A stretch of 64,000 nucleotides of DNA. It comes from Limonium bicolor (taxonomy: Eukaryota; Streptophyta; Magnoliopsida; Caryophyllales; Plumbaginaceae). The stretch spans positions 89,183,627 to 89,247,626 of the forward strand of contig CM041780.1 of the NCBI GenBank assembly GCA_023374045.1, read 5' to 3'. The number at the start of each line of letters is the position of its first letter. The stretch's first letter is position 1. The notes under the pieces were generated by a model. That model did no database searches, was not told the origin of the DNA, and saw nothing but the letters and a program-made list of their open reading frames with translations. Of the stretch, positions 37,131-49,194 are shown piece after piece. Made by a program: the position numbers and the translations under genes.

Positions 37131-37894
37131 ATGGTGAAACACTAGGGCGGATAAAGCCCTTGTCAGTAGGTCTCTCAGCTGCTCCTTGAGCTCTGTCATC
37201 TCTGCTGGAGCCATACGATAAGGTGCTTTCGCAATGGGTCCAGTACCCGGAACTAAGTCGATCTCAAACTCAACCTCTCGTGCTGGCGGCATGCCCGACA
37301 GTTCCTTAGGAAATACATCAGGAAACTCCGACACTACCGGCACATCTGGGCTAAACTCAGGGTCTCTCTCTATGTCCTGGACATAGCAGAGGTATACATC
37401 ACTCCCTCGTCGTAACTCACGATACATGGCCATGGCGGTGATGATCTGAGTCGAAGGCTCCCTGGGCCTCTGGCGGTATGATATGGTAACCCCAGATGGA
37501 CTCCGAAGAAGCAGTCGATGCTCGGCACACAGGATTCTGCCCTTGTACCGCTCCAACCAGTTCATCCCGACAATCACATCAAATCCAAGTCCGTCGAACT
37601 CTATCAGGTCGATCGGGAACTCTTCACCCCTGATTCTTACAATGACATCTCGGTGGTAGCGGGTACACCTGATCCGTTCTTTCGATGGGAGAGTGACCAA
37701 GAAGTCTGGCATCTCTCTCCATCTAACCCTAGCCTCTTCGCAAAAGATAGCGAAACAAATGTGTGTGAGGCTCCAGAGTCGAACAAGATGGATGCATCCA
37801 CGCCATTCACTGGAAAGGTACCGGTGAGGATTGTGCCGCTCTTGCCGGCTTCTGCCTCATTGCAGACACTCAATGTACCCCGTTCCGAGTGCAC
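37131..37894 (-). pseudogene. pol: C protease and pol N-terminus
   Basis: From 37894 the minus strand reads LSVCNEAEAGKSGTILTGTF, then VDASILFDSGASHTFVS with the aspartic protease D-S-G triplet intact, then (frame change near 37700) HRDVIVRIRGEEFPIDLIEF, FDVIVGMNWLERYKGRI, and the RT approach FPDVFPKELSGMPPAREVEF. It matures the polyprotein in active elements. The frame change in mid-protease inactivates this copy. Confidence 0.9.
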
Positions 37895-38287
37895 AGCCTA
37901 ATTCATTGGCAAACTAATAAGTACTGGGTAACAACACGGTTGATATACTTCAATAACTCCACTTTATTCATTAACACCTTCTCTTTACAACATTGTTGGT
38001 TTACATGGTTGATATAACTAACTTAACATACATAACTTACATATACTGGCTTAACACATTACAAAAGTAACAAGGCTTTAGAATTGTCTGAAGGTCATAT
38101 TCAAACGTCCGGGTTTCATGTGTGTGGCATTGATCACTGCCGACGGTGCGGTATTCAGTTTGATCTTCCTGATGCCATGATATAGCATCCTTGACTGCCC
38201 ACCCATGTTAACACATCTCCTGACTTTAGTATTACTTCTTTGCGAGATCAGCACGCTTCTGCTCGCCATACACAAATACTGCGGTGT
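37895..38287 (-). other. Unassigned stretch upstream of C pol, cut by gap
   Basis: Gag with a zinc knuckle is expected here but is not readable. On the minus strand a 65-codon frame (38275-38078) ends MTFRQF and is followed by an AT-rich stretch with AATAAA near 37970, which resembles a gene or transcript end. I do not recognise the protein. It may be degenerate gag or captured sequence. Confidence 0.35.
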
Positions 38288-38787
38288 NNNNNNNNNNNNN
38301 NNNNNNNNNNNNNNNNNNNNNNNNNNNNNNNNNNNNNNNNNNNNNNNNNNNNNNNNNNNNNNNNNNNNNNNNNNNNNNNNNNNNNNNNNNNNNNNNNNNN
38401 NNNNNNNNNNNNNNNNNNNNNNNNNNNNNNNNNNNNNNNNNNNNNNNNNNNNNNNNNNNNNNNNNNNNNNNNNNNNNNNNNNNNNNNNNNNNNNNNNNNN
38501 NNNNNNNNNNNNNNNNNNNNNNNNNNNNNNNNNNNNNNNNNNNNNNNNNNNNNNNNNNNNNNNNNNNNNNNNNNNNNNNNNNNNNNNNNNNNNNNNNNNN
38601 NNNNNNNNNNNNNNNNNNNNNNNNNNNNNNNNNNNNNNNNNNNNNNNNNNNNNNNNNNNNNNNNNNNNNNNNNNNNNNNNNNNNNNNNNNNNNNNNNNNN
38701 NNNNNNNNNNNNNNNNNNNNNNNNNNNNNNNNNNNNNNNNNNNNNNNNNNNNNNNNNNNNNNNNNNNNNNNNNNNNNNNNNNNNNNN
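38288..38787. other. Assembly gap, exactly 500 N
   Basis: A round 500-N run is a conventional placeholder for a gap of unknown size. It separates C from the D 3' LTR. The sequence missing should include the rest of C (gag, 5' LTR), the distal D 3' LTR and parts of A and E. Confidence 0.97.
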
Positions 38788-39811
38788 CTTGAAGATTTGA
38801 AAAGATAGAAGTGAAGAGCTTGGTCTAACTAAGACAAGGGTAGTCTTGAAATTGATTTTGGAGCATGGAGTCATGAGTTGCAAGTAAAAGAAGATGGAGA
38901 GTGAAGGGTGCTGTAGCAAAAACGAGATTGAGAAGGGAGGATGAAGATGAATACAGTGGTGAGTGAAGGAAATAAAGAGAGGAGGTGAGAGGTAAGCCTT
39001 TAGTTAAGATATTTATGTTATAAAAGGTAAATAGTAACTTTTACTTACTTTTCTTCATTCCTTTAATTAACTAGCACATGGTGGTGAGTCACCACATAGA
39101 AAACCGGCCCCCTTTAGTATAATGGGATATTTTTACTCTTTGTTGACCAATTAATTGACTTATGTTGACTTATAACTTAAACTATCACTATTTGAGCACT
39201 ATTCACAAATTAAGGCACATAATTGTGAAATTTTTGATTTCCCATTGACTTAGACTTCCTAATGTGATACTAAGTAGTACACATGTTGATTAAAGAGTAA
39301 TGATGGACATTTAGCCACTCAAAACCCATTTACAAGACAATTTTTCAAAAATGTGCTTTAAGACTCCTTAAAGCACATTTTGTGTTTTAACTTGTTTTCA
39401 AGCTTGGTTTTCTTTAGTAATTGATTTAAAATGTTCATTAGCATGTTAAAAAGGTCTAGGAATGACCTTTAGGTCTTACACAAGGTTACACCAAGTCTAG
39501 AGCAAGTATTTGCTTTAATTGACGTTAAGGTGTTTTCTTGTGTTGTTTGGTTTAATTGTCTACCAAAGTTTCCTAAGGACTTAATTAGCCTTATCAAATC
39601 ATAATTGAATATTATTAAGTCTTGGTAGGCTCTTTGGGTCCTAACCAAGTTCACTCCAAGCTTAGAGCATGTTTTTGCTCAAACTGTGTTTATGGTACTT
39701 TATTGTTTTCACTATGGTTTAAATTGTTCACTATATTTTATAAGGCACTTTTTAGCCTTAATATACCATAGTTTAATGTTTAAACAACATATCAAGGTTT
39801 GGGGTATTTCA
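38788..39811 (-). mobile_element. 3' LTR of D, proximal 1 kb
   Basis: It matches 48171-49194 with roughly 16 differences over 1024 bp by eye. Minus-strand start TGAAATACCCCAAACC at 39811. The rest is lost in the N gap. Confidence 0.93.
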
Positions 39812-39826
39812 ATCTACCCCCCTTAA
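39812..39826 (-). other. Polypurine tract of D
   Basis: Minus-strand TTAAGGGGGGTAGAT abuts the 3' LTR, the same tract as C (34217-34231). Confidence 0.88.
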
Positions 39827-42800
39827 AAGAACTTCGTCCTCGAAGTTCACACTTCTCACGCATCATTGGACTAGAATACAGGGATTACTTGCAAAATAAA
39901 ACTTCCATAGCCAAACATACTTTACATTACAACCTCGGACTTAACGGTCCGGGTAACATATCCACATCCATACATAACATAACATACTTATATGATAACC
40001 TCAGACTCAACGGCCCGGGTATCTTAACAACATTGTACTTGTATAACAACCCTCAGACTCTTAGGTCTGGGTAACATAACAACAGTTAGACACGTAGGTC
40101 TAGGTAACATGACAATTTTCGGAACTCAGCCACATTAGGACTCAAGGTCAAATAATATTTTATTACACATACCACACAACATGTCTTAGCATGTATAGCG
40201 ACCAGAAATACCTTTTATATACACTGTGATCCCGTAGAACCCGGTCGCGATGGACACCTTCTGTCCCCGTTCCTTTGGGAGATCAAAACAATCACTTAAT
40301 TTTTAAACATATGTACTTCTCATGTCACCGGTCCGAAGACAAAGGCTCATACGTCCTCGGCTCGTGAGCAAGTAATACAAATATATTCTTTACTAGGTTA
40401 AGTATAAGAGAACTTTCATTATGTAAAGTATCTATCGACGTTTTATAAATACCGATTCAAAATCCTTTTGAAAACACATACAGCTCCAAGTCCAACTTGT
40501 GCTCTTTGCTTCTTTTCTTAGTGTGGTTAATTATGACCACTTAAGGGAGCTTCAAGAATCATCCAACCCTGATGTGATCAGCATCAGTGTTGAACTATCC
40601 TTCCACCCCAATTTGTGTTTGGCTTCCCTTGATATCATGAAAATCAAGTTTCACCTCCCACTTCAATTTCAAACAACAACTAATTCCAGCATATACCATT
40701 TTTCTATCTTTAATCCCTCTAGTCATAATCACACATCTCCAAGGGATAGAACTCCGTCTATCAGTTATCTTCCAGATTTAACTTAATCCAAGTTACCTAG
40801 GGAATTTAATTCTTACTAGGTTCTATATCGGTTTCATACCCTTTCATGAATCACTATATTACATATATACATATATTTTATCAAAATACAACACACGGTT
40901 TTACATTTATACACTGTCGGGGTTTTTGTTCCCTGGGAGTTTCTTTACTCCCTTATACTTGTACTACCACACAACAATTAACAAAGTAGTCACACTTATC
41001 ACAATGGTATTTCGCATCTTCTGTGCAAAATTACCACAATTAAACCATGAATGAATGCGTATGTTTATGTAACGCACGCACCAATCATCCAAACAAATTA
41101 TTTTATGCTATGCACAACATAGTTCACGTACACTTGTACGGTAAAACACAATAAGGGGTTTTGCGCTCTACCCCCCTAAAAGGGATTACGCCCACGTAAT
41201 CAACCACTGAATATTGGTTTAAAAGGTTCTACCATCGTGAAGTGTTTCAACTTCCACGCGGTCTGTTATACAATGTGTTCTGGTTAGAGGATCTTAACCA
41301 TATTGGCGGCTTAGTCCCTAAACCAAGAATTCTCATTGGAGTTTGCTTTAACTCTTAACTGGTTTCGGTTCTGGCCTGTGAGGCTTCTAGGCATTAATAA
41401 TTAGCCATTCACTCATGTTCACTATGCACATTCAACACTTGAATCACTGGCTCACTAGTTTCTGCTGCGCAACTCTGATAACTGTAGAGCTTAGTTTGCC
41501 CCACTCATTATTCTTACCGTATTGTACATCTCCAATTATCACCTTTGTCTTGGTAATAACGGTTTCTCAACCGACGCGTGGTATCTCTTACCGTGAGTGA
41601 ATTCGGTGAGTTTCAAAACTTTCCATCCACTTCTCTAATAACTTACTGCGTAACTGCTACGTATTCCACAATGATTGACTTGCTTCCTTCCGACTTACTG
41701 TCGGTTGAGGTTGAGCTACTACCTAATGTGTAGTGCTCTCTCGATTATTTCCCATACTCGAGGTATATTCCATACCGATATTTGGTATTTAGTGCTACTG
41801 TAGTCACTTGTTTTAATCATGCCTCCACATTTGGTTTTGTACAAGTATTCTTTCATTGGTACGACCTTGCATTTCCTATGCGTCGGTCCTTATAGCGCTA
41901 TACGCCTCTTTCTACTTCTACCACAATTAACATTTTCCCAAATTCCCAGCTATCTCACTCGATCATTACTGCGCAAGCGCAATACCAAAACACTCAGTCG
42001 TACAGAGTGTAGAGGCATAAACCCTTGGCAGTAAATCTTTCATGCGATTGCAATAGGAATTCACACTGTGTTTCACTGAGAGTTTTATCTTATAATACTG
42101 GGTCCTGGCTTACTGCCTAGTTTATTTGCTATCACTTATCGTTTAACAATACTTATACAACGGTCGCTTACTGCGCACCGTGCTCTTACTCCTTGTATAA
42201 CACTAACTTACATGGTATTTACTGTCACATTAACTTCCACACATATACTTACATCATTGTATTATGGTTCATCATTCATTTGGATGACTACTGAATGCTC
42301 ATTGAGCATTGCTTATTCGAGTTACAAGCCGGCGTTATTCAGCCCGGTGCTTCATTTTATACACACCTGCTACTAAACTAACTACTCTCCCGCAATAACA
42401 ACATAGTCCCTTCTTAACATATTTCTTGAACTTGGTTCACACAACTACCGCTCCTGCGGTTTCACAACATCGAGAGGTATCCCCACTCTTAAAGCAGTGG
42501 TTCGTTCTCCGCTCTATTTACTTGTACAACATAAACTTCTACAATTGATTAAATTTTTCATAACACGTTTTTTTGTGGCTTATAAGCCTTACTGCCTCGA
42601 GCTCGGCTCATTGTAGGCTGTTCACACACATTTACTTCTCAATACAACATTCAATGGTTTGGATATTATATTGGGCTCCATGACAAGGTCCTTGCATTCC
42701 GTTTCTTTCATGGGATGCCCCTTGGGTTTGTCAGTCTGTCTCCTGACGACTTATGTTTTACTGAGTGTAAGTTTCAGCTCTCATGTTTCCGTCCGTTATT

Positions 42801-43888
42801 TCGTTCAGCAACTCTTGATCCAAACACCCCTGAAGGATTGCTCCCGGGTGTTGCTAAGTTATGCCATTACATCTGGCTTGCACTTATTGGTATTTTTATT
42901 TAACTACGCCTTTTGCATTCTTAGCTAGGCTTACTATCCTCTTCTGTGAAGATCGTTATTCCCTGGTAGTCCAGGTGATCATTCCGGGAGTTTCCTCCCG
43001 TTCGTTGCACATTAATGTGTCCACATTAGGCATCTGCCTTGTCATGTATAGGTTGGGCCACCGTTCCAGCTATCATGTTTATCCCTCGGGATCCTTAAGA
43101 CATATGCGATGTCTTTACATAACAGTCAGTGCGCCTTGTACTTCTTGACTCATGAACATTTCTTTGAAATGGATTCACTAATTCTTTTAGTCTCGTTAAC
43201 TTAACTGAGTTCTTTTACTCCAATCATTCGTGGTAATCCTTAGCTCTTGCTTGACTTTTACTGCTGACTGTAGTATGGAGTCGACTACTTCCCGTGTTTC
43301 GGACTCTACTCGTATACATATGTGTGGTACCATACTGATACATTACTACTTACCCAACTAACCCATAAGTAGGTCTGTCAGGCCCACAAGCTCCTATCGG
43401 AGTGCGGTCGTCCCACATTTCAGTTGGTACACTCGTAGTGTCCGTCACACGCCTAGGTGAAGTATTCTGTTGTCAACTCCCTTATATTGTCCTGTGATAC
43501 TTCACATTCCGTACTTCCCGAACTTAATCAAGGAAAGCCCATCCACTGTTGTATTATTTAGAACACGCTCCATTTCCCCGGGTTGCTACCCTTGGGTTTA
43601 TTGGCTTGGTTTTTAAAGAAGGTTAGAAAGAAGTATTGGTTTGAAAGAAAATTTGGTTTTGAAAGAAGAAAGAGTTTGAAATAAATCCGAGTTTGAAAGA
43701 AAAATTCTCGTGGTTTCACCACGTCTTCTTGCCTCAACCAAGTCTAGCTTCTTGATGACTGGTGTATTTCCAATTACAAAGGTTAGGCTGTTAAGCCCTC
43801 CACAGTTATGATGATCTCACTTAACTCCGTGGTACTATACTAAGTACTTGTTGTTGTTAAAAATTTCCCGAACATCCCTGTTATAGCA

Positions 43889-43908
43889 ACACTTGCCATG
43901 GCAAGTGT
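43889..43908. repeat. 20-bp perfect palindrome in D interior
   Basis: ACACTTGCCATGGCAAGTGT is its own reverse complement. F has the same palindrome with the outer pair changed from A-T to G-C (58944-58963). Confidence 0.92.
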
Positions 43909-44709
43909 GCCATGCTAACTGGCTATCGGTTCAACACCCACACCGGTTGCGGTATTGTTCATACCCGCATTGTCATTAGTGGCCTTGTTGGCCCTTACTT
44001 GATCTTACAGTCTTGACAATAAATCCTCTGGGCGACTTCTCACTGTCTTCATATGACAATCATTAACTAGGGTGTTTCCCATTCTTGGAGACCCCTTTTT
44101 CTTAAAACTGTATCTTCTTCGTAGCCCGTTCCACTCATTTGTTGTGGTTACTGAGACTTGTCCCTTGTTTGGGTACTACGTTGTAGTTCCTTTGTCGGTT
44201 GGTATACCATCGGTGTATTATTTAACATTTATAGTCCCGTAGACATTCGTCTCGGGTTTCATTACTTCACTTCTTGCCTGTTGCACGGTTGGTGCGTTGC
44301 AAGCGGGTTGTTCTCGACTGCTCGGCATGTCGACCCAGGTTGCCGGAAATTCCATTCTTCTATACACAAGATTCTTCATTCTTTGCTATTTAATGCGATT
44401 AACATTGTTCAGATGGGAACCGTCTCCGAGATTCCAAGTTTTCAGAATCTACCGTATGACAGGTTCTCCGTACTTACAGAGGTACTTAATAGCAGCCAGA
44501 TCGGGTTTTCTGAGTAAGAGAGGACTTCCATCTCTCTGGCGTACTTTCCCAAGTTATAAAACAGGGATTGTGGAGGGCGGGATGGATATTGTAGGTTTCC
44601 AGTACACACTGGAAATTCCTAACTAGCATATCTCTCACGCTATCACTCAACCCTTAACCCAAAGTACTAAAATCCTAACTCGGTACTTCCTAAGCTCGGT
44701 AATTCAGTC

Positions 44710-44737
44710 ATCAGAGCGATACTACGCTCTGATACCA
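44710..44737 (-). other. Primer-binding site and hairpin of D
   Basis: Minus-strand TGGTATCAGAGC (44737-44726) is complementary to initiator Met tRNA. ATCAGAGCG and CGCTCTGAT (44710-44718 and 44725-44733) pair perfectly around 6 nt, as in A. Confidence 0.88.
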
Positions 44738-44834
44738 CTTTTGTAACACCCTAACTAATAACAACACACTTAACTACAAACTGCAGCGGAAAACTTAACT
44801 CATCACATTACTTTACTCATTGGTGTTACACGCC

Positions 44835-44856
44835 GTTAACCACCCACGTGGCTAAC
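44835..44856 (-). repeat. Conserved LTR-end hairpin, copy in D
   Basis: Minus-strand arms GTTAGCCAC and GTGGTTAAC pair with one G-U wobble around GTGG, about 115 bp from the LTR end. Confidence 0.87.
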
Positions 44857-46601
44857 AAGGCTAATACATATACATTGTATCGATCTGATGGACTAGATTC
44901 CCGAGCAACTACACATTACTATCCCTTTCTATTAACAACAACCAATATACATTCACATTCCAACTGTACCGAGTATTTACAAACTGATGCCGATAACAAG
45001 TTCGGTCTTACTACACCTACAATACATACACAATTTAAATAGCTACCCATGTATAAACAACTACCCCGTCCTACTCTCGAACGGCTTCCAGATCCTTGTA
45101 CCTGAAATAGGAAAGAGAAGAAAGGGTGGCCCCCCAGGGGGCTCAGCACCTTTGCTGGTATGGTAATCCCGCAACCCGCATACTACTGGGCCACGCACAA
45201 CTAATTGTCGTCTAAGCATGCGGTTGATTATATTTAAATCATGCATGTAAAAACAAACACACAACACATTACATACCCACAACAATGGGGCTCAACAAAA
45301 CAGATAACTCATCTATACTTGATAAATCACTCATTGTGTTCTTTAACCCTAGAGGGTTTCTCCTCTATGGAGCTATTCCTTAATAGACTATCTTACCCAC
45401 TAATCGGGTTATCCTCAAACGCCTCTTATTATAAACTGGGATTCATATCCATGATCCCCACACTCCACATAACAACTCATTCCACATTTTAACGTATATA
45501 GAACACCACATCCCAATAAGAATTGCAGCACAACAATACACATAACATAACGGTAACGGTACTCTTTACGAACCGACCCAAACATAGTTAGTTAACTTGG
45601 AAGCCTAGAGAATGAATACACCCTCATGTTAAGCTTGTTACATCACTCATTACCATCCTGTTAGTCGGACGAGTAACTTAACTTAAAGATGGATCGGATA
45701 TAGTGATCCGAACACACCGTACATAATCCCCAACCGACGTGAGTCAGAAAAGCCTTGGTTAAGCTTAAGGGTGATTGAAGACCAACGAAGGAAAACAACC
45801 AACAGAGAGGGAGCTAAAGAAACTGTATACATCAACTCCCAAACAACGCGCGACCGGAACAACCGGATTCCTCACCCCCCATAATATATATATATTTAGT
45901 TAAGGGCTCCACTATGGAACCTATCACATCCATACACCTTACGGTTTTACCACTGGGTTAAACACACAAGGGAGGTACATACATTCACACACAAACATCA
46001 CACAACTAACTCACGCATAGCCGTGGTTAGAACGTTCCCATGGTTCGGGTCGTTAATCCGAGTACCGATCTCTCATGTGATCCTAGACTCAGTTAGCTAA
46101 GGTTTAACACTTTCGAGGTTAAACGGTATCGGAACTAGACACGCCACATATATGAATTACTGTAAACTCATTACATATTTTTATCTTATAACGTGGCACA
46201 CATTCAGAAAAACACATTGGCATACAAGCCGGTGTAATCCGGTAGGACACAGGTTGCAAGAAAACCATACCTGTTACCGACGCCCACTCTAACGTGTCCT
46301 CTTAGGTTCCTCGAACAATTCTCGAACAACTGGTAATATTACAATTACTTTCATTAACATTGGGGTAACATGTTTGTTTAACGTCTAAAGCGCCCATAGT
46401 TAACCCGTCATCCCGTTATACTTAGTTTTACTCTTGTGATCTTAAGTTCACAACTCTCACATCAAACCTAACACTTGTTTACACATTTTAAGGCCTTTAC
46501 ATGTCACCAAACAAGGCCTAAACATCACATACAACCATCACCATTCCATTCAATCCCCCATGATTAGAAGCCTTTAAAACACATTTTGCAACATTTTTGC
46601 C

Positions 46602-46760
46602 CTGGTCCGGGACTTTGTCCGGACCCAAGGTTCCGGACCATCACTGATTTGTACTCTCGGCCTTATTTTGCTTGTGGTCCCGGACCAATGTCAACTTCTA
46701 CTCTCGGCATGTTTTTAATGATGGTCCGGGTACCTATACAAGGGCTAGGTCCCGGACCAT
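46602..46760. repeat. CpG-rich hairpin cluster in LTR D
   Basis: GGTCCGGG and CCCGGACC recur. A perfect pair is ATGGTCCGGG (46721-46730) with CCCGGACCAT (46751-46760). It lies 2.4-2.6 kb from the LTR start. Confidence 0.85.
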
Positions 46761-49194
46761 AATCTTTCCACATGTTTCCTACATGTCTAAACACCTTAAA
46801 TCATGCACTAAACCTTCCTAAATCATCACTAACTTGTTACCCAATTTCTTACAACAATTCCTAACACTTATAGCATTTTTCCTTAGATTTCTAAGTGGTA
46901 TATTATGCCTACTACCTCAACTAACCAAAGTGTTGTCTCACAAACATTACCACTACTCCAAAAGCATTATTACTCACAAACACCTCCATTACACAACTCC
47001 TTCTATTTCCACAAGTTTACACCTAGACCTTCACAAGGCATTATTCTTTTCCTTTGTTTACCAAAACTTGAACAAGGCTTCACACTTCACATAACATGAC
47101 TTTGGAGTGTATGAACACCCATTTGATCTCTAAACCCTCCAAGACAATACCCAAGGCACCTTAACACTTAAGAACACCATAAATCACCTTCTTTTCACCA
47201 TCTTAACACTTAACAATTCCTAGTACCCTCTAAGTCATAAAATCCCATTACATCACATAAACTCCTTTGTTTATCAACCAAATTTTGCCATAGCTTCTCT
47301 TGTATATTCTCACACCCAAACTTAGGTTTTCACCTTTGACAACCAAGAACACTTAATCACTTAATACACATTCCTTACACACAAACATATTGTTTTTCAT
47401 CCTTAACCATCCAAGACATTCATCTTCACAAGAAATGCTCTTTACAAACAACTAAACCTCTAAAATACACTACATCACAATATAGTGCATAAACTTAAAC
47501 TGCTTGGCACTTAGGCCTTAAATTGCATTAAACTTAAACACTGAATTTCCACATTTAAATGCCTTCAACCTGCGAATACACACAACAATGCTCCCATGTC
47601 TTTTTAGTCCACCTTGTGGATAGTTTTCTAGCTCATTTCCCATTAGCTCTTTAGGTTATTTATCAAGCAAATATAGCTCAATTTCCTAGTACATAAAACC
47701 ACATTAAGAGAGATCATTTACCTCTTTGTTTTCCAAGCTTTCTCACTTGTTTTCTCTTTGTTTTTCTTGATTGAAAATCGGCAAGGAGCTTTTATCACTT
47801 GTCAATCTTCTAACCAATACACATATAAGGGTAATGAGCATTAAGTTCAATACTCAAACTCATAGTTAAACCCTAGGTTTACATAAGTGTCTTAAAACAC
47901 TAAAATTTGTTGATTACCTTTGGAATTTGAAAGAGAGCTTGAATAAGTGGCAAGATAGGACTCCTCCTAGTCCTTTAAGATTGAATTAAGCTAAGAAGAG
48001 AGCAAGACAAGGCACCATTGTGAGGTGAATTTTCGGCTATACACAAAATGATGGGAACTTGGATTTTCTTTGATTTTCCTTACCTTGAAGCAAAGGAGAA
48101 TGTCAAGGCATGAAAATATGAGCTCAAGCTCCTTCAATGGTGAATCTCCATGGCACCAAAATTGAGTTCTTGAAGATTTTAAAAGATAGAAGTGAAGAGC
48201 TTGGTCTAACTAAGACAAGGGTAGTCTTGAAATTGATTTTGGAGCATGGAGTCATGAGTTACAAGTAAAAGAAGATGGAGAGTGAAGGGTGCTGTAGCAA
48301 AAACGAGATTGAGAAGGGAGGATGAAGATGAATACGGTGGTGAGTGAAGGAAATAAAGAGAGGAGGTGAGAGGTAAGCCTTTAGTTAAGATATTTATGTT
48401 ATAAAAGGTAAATAGTAACTTTTACTTACTTTTCTTCATTCCTTTAATTAACTAGCACATGGTGGTGAGTCACCACATAGAAAACCGGCCCCCCTTTAGT
48501 ATAATGGGATATTTGTACTCTTTGTTGACCAATTAATTGACTTATGTTGACTTATAACTTAAACTAGCACTATTTGAGCACTATTCACAAATTAAGGCAC
48601 ATAATTGTGAAATTTTTGATTTCCCATTGATTTAGACTTCCTAATGTGATACTAAGTAGTACACATGTTGATTAAAGAGTAATGATGGACATTTAGCCAC
48701 TTAAAACCCATTTACAAGACAATTTTTCAAAAATGTGCTTTAAGACTCCTTAAAGCACATTTTGTGTTTTAACTTGTTTTCAAGCTTGGTTTTCTTTAGT
48801 AATTGATTTAAAATGTTCATTAGCATGTTAAAAAGGTCTAGGAATGACCTTTAGGTCTTACACAAGGTTACACCAAGTCTAGAGCAAGTATTTGCTTTAA
48901 TTGACTTTAAGGTGTTTTCTTGTGTTTTGTTTGGTTTAATTGTCTACCAAAGTTTCATAAGGACTTAATTAGCCTTATCAAATCATAATTGAATATTATT
49001 AAGTCTTGGTAGGCTCTTTGGGTCCTAACCAAGTTCATTCCAAGCTTAGAGCATGTTTTTGCTCAAACTGTTTTATGGTACTTTATTGTTTTCACTATGG
49101 TTTAAATTGTTCACTAACGTTTCTAAGGCACTTTTTAGCCTTAATATACAATAGTTTAATGTTTAAACAACATATCAAGGTTTGGGGTATTTCA

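Larger units (their letters stand above)
39827..44741 (-). mobile_element. Element D interior, 4.9 kb, non-coding (LARD-like)
   Basis: Between primer site and polypurine tract there is no gag, protease, RT or integrase motif on either strand. Short open frames (for example 42659-42928, 44158-44517) have no recognisable domain. The primer-proximal end matches F 58011-58290 closely, and the 43280-43430 block matches A and F. A 20-bp palindrome lies at 43889-43908. Such an element can move only with proteins from another copy, most plausibly a C-like one. Confidence 0.82.
44742..49194 (-). mobile_element. 5' LTR of D, 4.45 kb
   Basis: Minus-strand start TGAAATACCCC at 49194, end GGGTGTTACA at 44742, directly upstream (minus sense) of the primer site. 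Its first kilobase matches 38788-39811. It resembles F's LTR throughout much of its length and is within 12 bp of its size. It contains the conserved end hairpin (44835-44856), a G/C hairpin near 45128-45145 (CCCCCCAGGGGG core) and a CpG-rich cluster (46602-46760). The 5 bp to the right are GTTTA; the partner is hidden by the gap. Confidence 0.93.

Noticed and set aside
38205..38919. Open frames of 174-223 codons spanning the N run
   Set aside because: They consist of unknown residues from the assembly gap.
42659..43148. Hydrophobic open frames (42659-42928, 42861-43148)
   Set aside because: Short, overlapping in different phases, no homologue recognised, inside a non-coding interior.
44158..44626. 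Open frames antisense to D's interior that match frames at 58104-58472 in F
   Set aside because: The similarity follows from nucleotide homology; the frames shift relative to each other and no domain is seen.
44726..44737. Match to a tRNA 3' end (GCTCTGATACCA)
   Set aside because: It is the complement of a primer-binding site; no tRNA body is present.
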